From positions 29,297 to 93,296 of the forward strand of contig CAZLJE010000022.1 in assembly GCA_964559835.1 (NCBI GenBank): DNA of 64,000 nucleotides. Direction: 5' to 3'. Positions 41,212 through 51,100 of the stretch are shown one piece after another. The notes beneath the pieces were generated by a model that was given only the letters and a program-made list of their open reading frames with translations, did no database searches and was not told the origin of the DNA. The position numbers and the translations under genes were made by a program. Position 1 is the first letter of the stretch. Every line of letters starts with the position of its first letter. Source of the DNA: DAISJI01 sp964559835 (GTDB lineage: Bacteria > Acidobacteriota > Terriglobia > Terriglobales > Acidobacteriaceae).

Positions 41212-43803
41212 TTATTCAGCGCGCAGCGCCGTCATCGGGTCGATGCGGGTCGCGCGGGTGGACGGAATGACGATCGCGATCAAGGCCACACCCGCGAGCA
41301 GCGCCACGACGCCGACGAACGTCGGGATGTCGGTCGCGCTCGTCGCGTAAAGCAGCTTGCGCAGAACACGGGTCGAGGTCAGCGCTCCGAGCGTCCCGAG
41401 CAGCAGCCCGGCCCCGAGCAACGGCAGACCCTGGCCGACCATCATCCAGAGCACGTCGAGACGGCGCGCGCCGAGCGCGACGCGTATGCCGACCTCCTGC
41501 TGCCGCTGCGTCACCAGGTAAGCGATCACGCCGTAGACGCCCATCATAGACAGAGAGACGGCGAGCACAGCGAACGCTGCCAGCAACAACGTCACCAGGC
41601 GGCGGTCTTCGATGGACTGATGCATCACCTCAGTCATTGGCATGACGTGCGTGATCGGCAGCAACGGATCGAGCGACCACACCTTCTGCTTCACGGCTTC
41701 ACTGACCGCGTTGGCAGCGCCGGGACGAGGCCGGAGAACGATGGCTGCAAAGCGCTTCCAGACCTGCTGCTTCTGAGTGTAAGGCGTGTAGATGGTCGGT
41801 TCCTGCGGGTCTTCCAGCGCGTCAAACCGCATGTCGCGCACGACGCCGACGATGGTCATCCACGGCGGCGTGGGAGTGCCACGGGCCCAGCGTGCGCGTG
41901 CGCCGATGGGATCACGCCCCGGCAGATAGCGATCGACGAACGCCTGGTTGACAATGGCCACCAGGGGCGAGGTGGACGTGTCCTGCTCCCCAAAATCGCG
42001 CCCTTTGACCAGTTGCGCACCAACGGTCGCGAAGAAGCCAGGGCTGATCTCGTGGGTGTAGATCTCGGGTTCCTTGCCCGGCGCGACCTCCGGCTGGCCC
42101 TCGACGATCATGTTGTGCATCATGCGCCAGCCGCTCAACGGTAGTTCGGACACGAGCGCGCCGCGTTCCAGGCCCGGAACATTCTTCAATTCCTCATCGA
42201 GCCGCGCGAGGAATCGTTCCTGCGCGGCGATCGGACCATAGCGCGCGGCGGGAAACGTCATGCGCATCGTCAGCAGGCCATCGGGATCCATACCGGCATC
42301 GACGTTCTGCAAGTGCCACAGGCTGCGCAAGAGCAGCCCCGCCCCGGTGAGCAGGACCAGCGCGAGGGCCATCTCGCCGATGACGAGTGCGTTCCGCATG
42401 GTGGTGCGGCCAGTCACGCGCACGCCGCCGGATTCGACACGGCCGCCGCGCACGACATGGAACGCAGGCAAGGCGCCAAAAATCAGGCCCGTGACGATCG
42501 AGATTGCCAAGGTGAACGCCATGGCTGCCGGGTCGATCGACACCTCGTACAGCTTGCGCGCGTCTTCGGGAACGAGCGTCACGAGGCCCCGCAGGCCGGC
42601 ATAGGCAAAGCCCACACCCGCGACGCCCGAAATCAGCGACAGGACGAGGCTTTCGGTCAGCAACTGGCGCACCAGCCGCAGCGGGCGCGCCCCAAGCGCA
42701 CTACGCACCTGGATCTCGTCGCGACGGGCGGCGCCGCGGGCAAGCAATAGCGTCGCGAAGTTACTGCACGCGATCAGCAATACCAGACTGACAGCGCCGA
42801 ACAGCACCAGCAACGGCGTGCGCACATTCCCGGTAAACTTCGCCTGCATTCCGACAGCGTCGAACGTGCGCGCCTCCTCGGGATGCAGCTCGCCGAGCCG
42901 CTTGCCGACCGCCGCCAGCTCGGAATTCAAGCGCTCGAGAGTATTGCCATCGCGCAAACGTCCGACAGCAACCATGAAATGCGCTCCGCGGGCGTTCGCC
43001 GCCTCCGGGTACCCGACGCGAAACGGTATCCACAGTTGTGAGCTGCTGTTGGGCAGGTGAAATCCACGGGGCATGATGCCGATCACCTCGTAGCTGCTGC
43101 CGCTGAGGCGAAGCACATGCCCGACCGCCGACGGATCGCCGCCGAGATGCGATTGCCAGAAATCGTAGCTGGCGACCGCAACGGCCTTGCCGGCCACGTC
43201 GTCCGCCTCATCGAAGACGCTGCCCAGGTACGGCTTGACCCCGAAGGTCCGAAACAGTTCGCCGCCGACCAATGCGGCGTCGATCTGCTGAGGAGGGCCG
43301 TCGCCCGCGAGATCGAGATACCACGACGCCCACGCTCCGTCTGATGACAGGCCCTGGGTCATGCGTCCGAGGTCGATGACGTCGGGAAACGATTGCGATC
43401 CGCTGAGCGCGATCAACCGGTCGGGATGGTCATACGGCAAAGGCCGCAGCAGGACCGCGTGCACGGCCGTAAAGATGGCAGTATTCGCCCCGATACCGAG
43501 CGCCAGATTCAGCGCGGCGATCACGGCATATCCGGGATTTCGCACGAGCTGCCGCAGGCCATAGCGAATATCCTGGCCCAGCGATTCCAGCCACTGAAAC
43601 GTGTCGAACGACCGGGCTTCCTCCTTGATGCAGGCGCGATTGCCAAAGGCCGCGATGGCACGCCGCCTGGCTTCTTCGGCGGGAATGCCGGATGCGACGA
43701 GTTCGTCGACGCGCATGTCGATGTGCGAGCGCACTTCGTCATCCAGTTCGCAATCGAGGTCGCAGCGGCCGACAAGGGCGGACATCCGCTTCGTGAACGA
43801 CAT
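41212..43803 (-). CDS. ADOP-type MacB/FtsX permease
   Basis: An 863-residue membrane protein of the Acidobacterial duplicated orphan permease type. The N-terminus is the permease prefix domain (RCDLDCELDDEVRSHIDMR), then MacB periplasmic domain and two FtsX-like permease halves (VSLVLLIACSNFATLLLARG, ALVIGEMALALVLLTGAGLL; MGVYGVIAYLVTQRQQEVGIRVALGARR and RIDPMTALRAE). Such permeases usually lack a linked ATPase, as here. Their substrate is unknown. The PadR gene lies 9 bp upstream in the same direction. Confidence 0.88.
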   Translation of the reverse strand: MSFTKRMSALVGRCDLDCELDDEVRSHIDMRVDELVASGIPAEEARRRAIAAFGNRACIKEEARSFDTFQWLESLGQDIRYGLRQLVRNPGYAVIAALNLALGIGANTAIFTAVHAVLLRPLPYDHPDRLIALSGSQSFPDVIDLGRMTQGLSSDGAWASWYLDLAGDGPPQQIDAALVGGELFRTFGVKPYLGSVFDEADDVAGKAVAVASYDFWQSHLGGDPSAVGHVLRLSGSSYEVIGIMPRGFHLPNSSSQLWIPFRVGYPEAANARGAHFMVAVGRLRDGNTLERLNSELAAVGKRLGELHPEEARTFDAVGMQAKFTGNVRTPLLVLFGAVSLVLLIACSNFATLLLARGAARRDEIQVRSALGARPLRLVRQLLTESLVLSLISGVAGVGFAYAGLRGLVTLVPEDARKLYEVSIDPAAMAFTLAISIVTGLIFGALPAFHVVRGGRVESGGVRVTGRTTMRNALVIGEMALALVLLTGAGLLLRSLWHLQNVDAGMDPDGLLTMRMTFPAARYGPIAAQERFLARLDEELKNVPGLERGALVSELPLSGWRMMHNMIVEGQPEVAPGKEPEIYTHEISPGFFATVGAQLVKGRDFGEQDTSTSPLVAIVNQAFVDRYLPGRDPIGARARWARGTPTPPWMTIVGVVRDMRFDALEDPQEPTIYTPYTQKQQVWKRFAAIVLRPRPGAANAVSEAVKQKVWSLDPLLPITHVMPMTEVMHQSIEDRRLVTLLLAAFAVLAVSLSMMGVYGVIAYLVTQRQQEVGIRVALGARRLDVLWMMVGQGLPLLGAGLLLGTLGALTSTRVLRKLLYATSATDIPTFVGVVALLAGVALIAIVIPSTRATRIDPMTALRAE

Positions 43804-43812
43804 CGAAAGCTC

Positions 43813-44142
43813 CTAGGCGAAGTCCAGCACCGCCGAGACGCCGCGCACCACGCGTTCCCAGTTCTCATGCTCCCGGGCAAGCTGGCGACGCCCGGCTGCT
43901 GTCAGCGAGTAATACTTGGCCCGGCGGTTGTTCTCCGATGTCCGCCATTCCGACGCGATCCAGCCCTGCTGCTCGATGCGGTGGAGCGCGGGATAGAGTG
44001 AACCCTCTTCCACGCGGAGCAAATCGTCGGAGGTGCGCTGGATGTGGTTGACGATGCCGTAGCCGTGCATCGCGCCGTTCTGGGCGAGCGTTTTCAGGAC
44101 GAGCAGATCGAGCGTGCCGAGGAGAGCTTCGTTCTTGCTCAT
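43813..44142 (-). CDS. PadR-family transcriptional regulator
   Basis: Start at the ATG at 44142 with GGGAGGATGGC upstream. The 109-residue winged-helix protein has LLGTLDLLVLKTLAQNGAMHGYGIVNHIQ, the LRVEEGSLYPALHRIEQQGWI signature and NNRRAKYYSLTAAG. PadR proteins of ADOP clusters usually repress the adjacent permease in response to a small molecule. It precedes the ADOP gene by 9 bp. Confidence 0.92.
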   Translation of the reverse strand: MSKNEALLGTLDLLVLKTLAQNGAMHGYGIVNHIQRTSDDLLRVEEGSLYPALHRIEQQGWIASEWRTSENNRRAKYYSLTAAGRRQLAREHENWERVVRGVSAVLDFA

Positions 44143-44233
44143 GCCATCCTCCCTAGACTTCTCGGGATTCTTGCGCACCACTCACCTAGACGTCAAGGGA
44201 AAAGAAAGGTTAGCGGATCGGAGGGTGAGATTG

Positions 44234-44239
44234 TCTAAT
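44234..44239 (+). promoter_or_regulatory. -10-like TCTAAT before DinB
   Basis: TTGTCTAAT ends 5 nt before ATG 44245. A leaderless start is likely. Confidence 0.3.
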
Positions 44240-44244
44240 CCCGC

Positions 44245-44781
44245 ATGAGCGAAACCGTACAGCAGTACATCGCGAGGATCACCGGCTTAGTAGGTTCAAC
44301 AGACCCGTTCGCCATCATTGAAGCCACGCCGTCGAAGATCGCCGAAGTGGTGAAGGACCTGTCACTAGCAGCGCTCGACTATAAGTCATCGCCGGAGAAG
44401 TGGAGCATCCGGCAGCAGGTCGCGCACTTGGCCGACGCGGAGTTACACATGGGGACTCGCTTTCGCTGGTCGGTCGCCGAACCCGGCAAGCAGGTCGTCG
44501 CGTTCGACCAGGATCTCTGGGCGGGAAAGTTGCAGTACACCGCCATTCCCATTGACGTCAGCCTCGCTACGTTTACCGCCGCGCGGCGCTGGACCATTGA
44601 TTTCCTGAAGCGCCACAGCCCGGAGGAACGCGATGGCGCCTTCATCCTGCACTCTGAGCGCGGGAAGGAAACCTTGCAGCGCCTGACGCAGATGATGGCC
44701 GGACACGACCTTAATCACTTGAAACAAATTTCGGAACTGCGAGACGCCGGCGGAAAGGCGAATTGCGCGGGTCACGTATAG
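44245..44781 (+). CDS. DinB/YfiT-like metal-dependent hydrolase
   Basis: A 178-residue four-helix protein of the DinB/YfiT type. It has SIRQQVAHLADAELHMGTRF (His in the first helix) and AGHDLNHLKQISEL near the end, which supply the three-histidine metal site. Similar proteins transfer thiols or act as glutathione/bacillithiol/mycothiol-dependent enzymes. Substrate unknown. Confidence 0.8.
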   Translation: MSETVQQYIARITGLVGSTDPFAIIEATPSKIAEVVKDLSLAALDYKSSPEKWSIRQQVAHLADAELHMGTRFRWSVAEPGKQVVAFDQDLWAGKLQYTAIPIDVSLATFTAARRWTIDFLKRHSPEERDGAFILHSERGKETLQRLTQMMAGHDLNHLKQISELRDAGGKANCAGHV

Positions 44782-44893
44782 CAAGTATCCGAGCGCGACT
44801 AAGTGATTATTCCGCCGCGATCGGTCGTAAAACCATTTGCTTTCGGCGGTCCGAAAAGCGAGACTCTGCGCAGTCCGAGTCCGGGAGGCAGCG

Positions 44894-47056
44894 GTGTCCG
44901 TCGGCATTTGTCACCAGGTCCGGTCCCGTATCCGTGTCCTTGTCGTTCTCCTTCTCTCGCTGGCCTCGCTTCCGGCGACAGTTACCGCTCAGGCAAATAA
45001 CCGGGAGCGGATCCTCGCCTTTGACAGCTCTGTGCGCGTCAATCCTGACTCGACGTTGAACGTCCAGGAAACGATCCGGGTCCACGCCAACGGCGGGCAG
45101 ATACGGCATGGGATTTTGCGGGACTTCCCCACCCATTATCGCGACGCGTCCGGAAATCCATACTCGGTTGGTTTTCATGTTGCGAGCGTGACCCTGAACG
45201 GAAGGCCTGAACGGTTCAGCGTTTCCGCCTGGCAGAACGGCGAGCGCGTAAGGATCGGGAGGGGGGACGTAACGCTTCCCGCCGGCGATTACACATACGT
45301 GATCACCTACATCACGGACCATCAGCTCGGTTTCTTCACCGATCACGACGAGCTGTATTGGAACGCTACCGGGTTTTGGGGATTCGACATTGAAAAGGCG
45401 ACGGCGCATGTCGCCATGCCGAGCGAGGTTCCGACGAAACAAGTGCGGGTCACGGCCTACACCGGACCGCAGGGCGCGCGGGGTACGGCCTGGAGTGCAA
45501 AGATCGGCAAAACTGGTATCGCGGAGTTCGCGACTACCGCGCCGCTGAGACCCAATGAGGGACTCACCATCGTCATCGGATGGCCCAAAGGGTTTGTGAC
45601 GAAACCGCCACCGCGGGTTGAGTCTCCAGTCGGTTCGCGGTCTCCCTCTCTGCAGATTCCGTTCAACTTCCAGCCAGGCTGGTGGAGACTCGAAAGGATT
45701 CAGGACGCCGGTGGACAAGCGTTGACGTGGGCTGCCGTCATTCTGCTCGGCTTCTACCTGGCTGCGTGGTTTGCGGTGGGACGCGACCCGAAAAGCCGGA
45801 GCATCCAGGTGGTCTATGACCCTCCCCAACAACTCTCGCCGGCTGCCGTGCGATACGTGCGCAACTTGGGACACGATCCCAAGGGATTCACGTCGGCGGT
45901 TCTCAGCCTTGCGTCCAAGAGCTACCTGACGATTCAGTACGATGGCAGCACCTATACGCTCACGCGCACCGGCAAGGCCGCCTATCCGCCCCTATCCGAC
46001 GATGAGCAAGCGGTCGCCACTTTTTTGTTCACCAACGATGGAAACCCACTAGCTGCGTTCAAGGCACAGATGTCCACGTTGTCGCAGAGCCATCCATTGA
46101 TGGCGCAGCTTGCCAGCGGTCTGGTCGCTTTAGCGGGCACACCCGATACCGAGCAGACAACCCGCTTGCGCCCGAATAGTCCGCGGGTGCGAACTTCCTT
46201 TACCGCGCAGGGCGCGATCCTGCGGGTACGATATCCGAAAGCGTCATTGCTGCGAAGCCACACCTGGTTTGTCGTGCTGGGCGTGCTCTACACGGCTGCT
46301 GTGACGTACGGCGCGCTTCGTTTCTACCCCGAAAAGATCTCGGAGAATAACTGGCTGCTGGCGCCATTCGCGTGCTTCTTTCTTGGGTTCAACATGATCG
46401 GGGCGCTGACGCTGGCGGCTCGGATATGCGCTCTGCTTCCGGCGGAATCGTTCGCGCCAAGACGGTCGTTCTGGAATAAGTTGTTGACCGGGCTCGGTGC
46501 TGTCGGTGCCATCGCGTTCACGGTCGCCAGCGGTTGGGTAGTGGCCTGGTTGACCTCGGTCGGATGGGCGGCAGCCTATGCCGGCATGTGGCTCGTCGTG
46601 GGGATATTCCAGAGGCTTATCAAGGCGCCAACCGACGCAGGACAGAAGCTGTGGGATGCGATCGAAGGCTTCCGCATGTTCCTGGCCGAGGTGGATGAAG
46701 ATCGCCTGAATCGGCTTAATCCTCCCGCGAGGACCCCAGCGCTGTTCGAACGGATGCTGCCCTACGCTATCGCTCTGGACTGCGAGAATGCCTGGGCGAA
46801 ACAGTTCCAGACGGTGCTCGCGACGGCTGCAGCGGCGCCAACCCAAAGCGGCGGTTATGCGTACACGCCGTCGTGGTACTCGGGGCCGTCGAGCGGGATG
46901 TCGAACCTGTCATCATTTACCAGCTCTTTCAGTTCGTCGTTTGGCAGCGCGATCGCGTCCGCCAGCACCGCCCCCGGCAGCAGCTCCGGCTTTAGCGGTG
47001 GCGGCGGCGGTTCGTCCGGCGGCGGTGGTGGAGGTGGTGGGGGCGGCGGCTGGTAA
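44894..47056 (+). CDS. DUF2207 membrane protein with Gly-rich tail
   Basis: GTG at 44894 with GGGAGG 5 nt upstream; a signal peptide follows (RVLVVLLLSLASLPATVTAQ). The 720-residue protein has the DUF2207 extracytoplasmic domain (FDSSVRVNPDSTLNVQETIRV, YTYVITYITDHQLGFFTDHDELYWN), a membrane helix (LTWAAVILLGFYLAAWFAVG), a cytoplasmic region, more helices at 480-580, and ends in a Ser/Gly tail (SSGGGGGGGGGGW type). Function is unknown. The tail ends with Gly-Trp like that of some TPM-domain proteins. Confidence 0.82.
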   Translation: MSVGICHQVRSRIRVLVVLLLSLASLPATVTAQANNRERILAFDSSVRVNPDSTLNVQETIRVHANGGQIRHGILRDFPTHYRDASGNPYSVGFHVASVTLNGRPERFSVSAWQNGERVRIGRGDVTLPAGDYTYVITYITDHQLGFFTDHDELYWNATGFWGFDIEKATAHVAMPSEVPTKQVRVTAYTGPQGARGTAWSAKIGKTGIAEFATTAPLRPNEGLTIVIGWPKGFVTKPPPRVESPVGSRSPSLQIPFNFQPGWWRLERIQDAGGQALTWAAVILLGFYLAAWFAVGRDPKSRSIQVVYDPPQQLSPAAVRYVRNLGHDPKGFTSAVLSLASKSYLTIQYDGSTYTLTRTGKAAYPPLSDDEQAVATFLFTNDGNPLAAFKAQMSTLSQSHPLMAQLASGLVALAGTPDTEQTTRLRPNSPRVRTSFTAQGAILRVRYPKASLLRSHTWFVVLGVLYTAAVTYGALRFYPEKISENNWLLAPFACFFLGFNMIGALTLAARICALLPAESFAPRRSFWNKLLTGLGAVGAIAFTVASGWVVAWLTSVGWAAAYAGMWLVVGIFQRLIKAPTDAGQKLWDAIEGFRMFLAEVDEDRLNRLNPPARTPALFERMLPYAIALDCENAWAKQFQTVLATAAAAPTQSGGYAYTPSWYSGPSSGMSNLSSFTSSFSSSFGSAIASASTAPGSSSGFSGGGGGSSGGGGGGGGGGGW

Positions 47057-47060
47057 AAAA

Positions 47061-47093
47061 CAGGCTCCAGGCTTCGGACTTGAGGCTTCGGCA
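47061..47093 (+). repeat. GGCTTCGG/GGCTCCAGG microrepeat
   Basis: Units CAGGCTCC, CAGGCTTCGG, GAGGCTTCGG between the DUF2207 stop and the TonB remnant. Confidence 0.35.
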
Positions 47094-47108
47094 AAAAACA
47101 AATAGTGA

Positions 47109-47151
47109 GGTCGAGACGCAGATCACGGTGAACTTCAAAGTGGGTGGATGA
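47109..47151 (+). pseudogene. Remnant of a TonB C-terminus
   Basis: 43 bp nearly identical (4 mismatches) to 41099-41141, the end of the TonB-like gene, including the stop. It encodes VETQITVNFKVGG. No upstream TonB coding sequence is left. Confidence 0.7.
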
Positions 47152-47186
47152 CGGAAGGATTGGTACGTTGTAGAGCGTAGCTCGAA

Positions 47187-47870
47187 TCAGTCCGCTCCCG
47201 GCAACTCCATCCATCTTCCTTCATGAAAGTAATGAACAACGGAAGACTTATCCAGGGTGGGGTCGTCGATTCCGCTGTGATCGATTGGCGGATAGTGCGC
47301 GTCGGGCTCACCATAAGCTTGAATATGCTCGGTAATGTAAGCTGGCCCAACTTCGTGAAGGAAGCGCACGTAAGCATATCCGGTGAATACAGTTTTTCCG
47401 GCCACGACGTCTTCGCCACTCAGCATGTTAAACATGTCCTCGCCCTCTCCGAATTCTGAAACCTTTGCCGTGGAACCGCCGAAGTAAACGAGGATTGTGG
47501 ATATCCACACCGTAGCTCGCTTCGGTGCGATCTGGAGGAGAACATTCGCAGGCAAGGAAGAAACGGGCCTATTCCTGGAGCACAGTACAACCCAATCCTG
47601 CTGGCCCCCCTGCGCGAATTCGCCGTGCAATACGTTGTTTTTCGAAGCTGATGACTTCGGCTGCCCCGCCTGCGGCACCGTGCATCCTCGTTCTTGCAGA
47701 TTTTGAGCAACGTTGCGGGGAAGCTCTGAAAAAGCACTTGGTGGGAGCCGAACGATTCGCTCTGCGGCGTTCTCTTGAGCTTCCGCGTCCTGCGCCCAGC
47801 CACTCTGCCACAATGCCAACGGCGCGAAGGCCAGAAGGACTGCGACCCGCAGTAATTGGTGAATGCTCAT
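47187..47870 (-). CDS. Secreted hypothetical protein
   Basis: The 227-residue protein has a signal peptide (LLRVAVLLAFAPLALWQSGWAQ) and then RIVRLPPSAFSELPRNVAQNLQERGCTVPQ, followed by a domain with HGEFAQGGQQDWVVLCSRNRPVSSLPAN. This resembles secreted domains that sense external ligands, but no named family is clear. Flanked by remnants of other genes, so the gene may be an insertion. GC content looks lower than its neighbours. Confidence 0.6.
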   Translation of the reverse strand: MSIHQLLRVAVLLAFAPLALWQSGWAQDAEAQENAAERIVRLPPSAFSELPRNVAQNLQERGCTVPQAGQPKSSASKNNVLHGEFAQGGQQDWVVLCSRNRPVSSLPANVLLQIAPKRATVWISTILVYFGGSTAKVSEFGEGEDMFNMLSGEDVVAGKTVFTGYAYVRFLHEVGPAYITEHIQAYGEPDAHYPPIDHSGIDDPTLDKSSVVHYFHEGRWMELPGAD

Positions 47871-48070
47871 TGAACCGAGGATTTCCGTTTGCCATTAGAC
47901 GACGGACGAAATGCTACTTTAATTGCGACGAGCTGCGCAAGCCAATGCCATGGATGCAGGGATCCTTCGACCCGCCACGGCACACACGAGGGCGCGTGTG
48001 CCACATAATCAATCTCCGGCCATTTACACCACGTCCTGCTGTGACGGCCCGGAGGTGATGGAGATGAGAT
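47871..48070. other. Gene-poor region upstream of the hypothetical
   Basis: No supported gene. It ends with a remnant of a Gly-rich tail. Confidence 0.5.
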
Positions 48071-48106
48071 CGCCGGTGGTGGAGGCGGCGGGGGCGGCGG
48101 CTGGTA
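48071..48106 (+). pseudogene. Remnant of a DUF2207-type Gly-rich tail
   Basis: 36 bp with only four differences from the last 36 bp of the DUF2207 gene. It encodes a run of glycines and W followed by a stop. An in-frame TGA 27 bp upstream shows no full gene is present. Confidence 0.6.
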
Positions 48107-48127
48107 GGGCCTGCGCCAAATGCAAAA

Positions 48128-48148
48128 GGCGTTGGTTTTCCCAACGCC
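48128..48148. terminator. Bidirectional terminator hairpin
   Basis: GGCGTTGG (48128-48135) pairs with CCAACGCC (48141-48148), with A-rich and T-rich flanks. It would end transcription of the activase gene on the minus strand. Confidence 0.7.
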
Positions 48149-48173
48149 CTTTGCCCTAAGCCCTACGCCCAAT

Positions 48174-51100
48174 TCAGTCGCCTGCGAGCTCCACCAGGTC
48201 GTTCGCCGGTTGCTGGATGCCCTGGATCGACACCAAGTCCGCCGAAGCGGCTTCTTCGTGCGTGCCACAGCAGCTTCCTTCAGCCGACGAGCTTCCCGCC
48301 AGCCGCAGCTCGTGCCGCAGACGATCCTCGAACTGTTTCAACTGCTCCTCGATGGTCATGTGTTTCGCTTTCGCCTTGACCATGTCCTCGCGGTAGCGCT
48401 TGAGGAAGTAGCCGATGGTCTCAACGCGGATCTTGATCGAGCCGCTCGGCTTGTTCTCGTCGATGTCCTTGAAGCAGAAGTACGGCGTGCCCGAGTGCTC
48501 CACGATCTCTTCGATCACCGTGTAGATGGGCGCGTCGTGACCGCACTTGAAGCTCGACAGCTCCAGGGCTATCAAGTTCGGATGGCGCGCGATGTACTTC
48601 GCCGCCCACACCTTGCGCGTCGTGTTCTCGGAGTACGAGTTCTTCCAGGCGTCGGAAACGTCCAGCGGGTGCTCGATGATCCCGGCCTTCACTTCATCAC
48701 CGAACAGCTTCCAGACGATCTCGTCGTCCAGCGGCAGCGAGTCCTGCGAGAAGATCGGGTAGCCGATCTTCTGGAACTCCTCGAGGATCTCGTGGTTGAT
48801 GCCGGGGTCGTTGTGGTACGGACGTCCCAGCAGCACGATTCCGAGCTTGTCCTCGTCCTCGAGTTTCTTCAGGACCTTGCGGGCCTCGGCGCGCATGATG
48901 TCGTTATCGAACTTCTTCATGGCGTTCAGGCCTTGCTGGACGGCGCGGTAATTCTCTTCCTCACTGAGACCGAGGATGTCCTTCCAGTCGTCGTACATCT
49001 GGCGGTGCAGGACCTTGTCGTTGTCCAGGCAGGTGAGCGTGTCTTTCCAGATGACGCCCTTCTCGGCGAAAAGGTCCGATTCCTTGGTGAACGCCGCTTT
49101 GACCGACGCCGGAGTGGCTGTGACCGTCGGGCAGGCGCGGCTGCTCTGCGTCTTGTACAGGAACGTCGGCAGCGAATCGATCATCGGGAAGAAAACGATG
49201 TCCAGCTTTTTCTTGGGATGGATCGAGTACAGCAGGTTGTGCACGTGCGGAATGCCGACCTTCGACGGGAAGCACGGATCGATCGCGCCCCGCTTGGCGC
49301 CTTCCTTGTACAACTGCTCGCTGGTGTACTCGGACCAGAAGATGTTCTCGGCTTTGACGCCCAGCGATTCGAAGTACGTGGTGAAGAACGGCCCGCACGA
49401 ATACATATTGAGGGCCTTGGGCATGCCGATCTTCAGCTCGGCGCGCTTCTTCATCAGGTCGACGCGTTTCTTCTGTTCCTTGGTGAACGCCAATTTCGGA
49501 ATGGCGTCAGCGACTACCGGCGGCTCGTAGCTCTTGAAAGCCGCCTTGGCCGCCAGTTCCACGAGATTCGGGTTCTCTTTCTTGATGGCGTCGATGTCGC
49601 CCTTGATGACCCTCATCTCCTCGACGTTCTCGACGGTTCCCTTCTCGCAGGTCGCGATAATCAGGCGCTGCGCCCCCGGCAACAGCGGGACTTTCGTCTT
49701 CACCGGAGGCTTGTAGTTCGGGTTCGGCGTCATCGTCTTCACGTCGATGAACGTGCGCAGGCACTTGTTCTTGCAGAAGTAGCAGCGCGTCGCTTCTTCG
49801 CGTGTCGTGGTGTAGCTGATCGACGCGACCTGGTCGAGGCCGATGAACGTCGTCTGCTTACCGTTCTCCCACAGGCGTACGGCTTCGAATGCGCAGCCGA
49901 TCGCGCCCGCTTCACCGCAATGCTGGTGAACGATGACGTCCGGCTGCACTTCCTTGCCCTTGAAGCGCGACTCGATGAAGTCCACCTGCGATTTGACCGC
50001 TGCCATGTTGTGCTGCGTGCCGCCCTGCAATACGAATTTCTTGCCAATCGCCGACAGGTTCGGTATCTGCGACACGTACAGCCAGATGTTCTTCGGCAGC
50101 ACGTTGCACAATCCGGCCATGATCTCTTCCGGCTTCCATCCCTGGCGCTGGAAGTCCACGATGTCCGACTGCATGAACACCGCGCAGCCGTAGCCGAACT
50201 GCGGGAATCCCTTGGCGTTGAAGGCGATGTCGGCGAAGTCTTCGACCTTGAAGCCGAAGCTCTCGCAGGTACCCTGGAGGAAGTAGCCGTTGCCCGCCGA
50301 ACACTGCGTGTTCAGCTTGAAGTCCTTAACGCGGCCTTCCTTCAGGATGATGATCTTGATGTCCTGTCCGCCGACGTCGCAGATGACGTCCGCGTCGGGA
50401 TAGAAATGCAACGCAGACTGCGTGTGCGCGACGGTTTCGACCAGGGCCACGTCCGCGCCGATCGCGTCTTTCAGGATGTCCTTCGCGTAACCGGTCGTGC
50501 CGACGCCCATGATCTTCAGCGTCGCGCCACTGTCGGTCACCTGCTTGGCGACCTTCGCCAGAACTTCCTGCGTGTCCTCGATCGGGTTGCCGCGCGAGAG
50601 CTGATACGTCTTGCAGAGGACATTGCGGTCTTTGTCGACCAGCACGGCCTTCGTCGAAGTCGAGCCGCCATCTAGACCGAGGAAGCCCTCGACGACCTGT
50701 CCCGGCTGGAAGGTCGTCGGAATGAATTTCTTTTTCGTGTACTTCTTCGTGAACGCGTCCAGATCTTCCGGTGACTTGGCGAGCGCTTGCGCCCCGCCCT
50801 TCTTCGCCTTTTCCTGCACCCGTCCTTCGGTGATGTACCACTCGAGCTTTTCAAAGCCCTGGTAAACGCCGAGACCCGGATCTTCGTTCTTGCCGTACTC
50901 GACCGCGCCGATGCAGGCAAAGTACTGCGCATTGTCCGGCGTCTTGACCAGGTCTTCCGGATTCACGCCTTCGGGCAGCGGGTAATTGCGCTCTTCCCAT
51001 ATCTTCGGGATGTTGACCTTCCAGCAGTCGCGCATGCCCTTGATGTAGCAATTGGGGCCGCCCAGCAGCAGCACTGTCGGACGCAGCGTATTGCCGCGCG

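Noticed and set aside
48120..50675. Very long plus-strand frame opposite the activase gene
   Set aside because: It is the mirror of the activase coding sequence, which has clear ATPase domains; long antisense frames are common in GC-rich genes.
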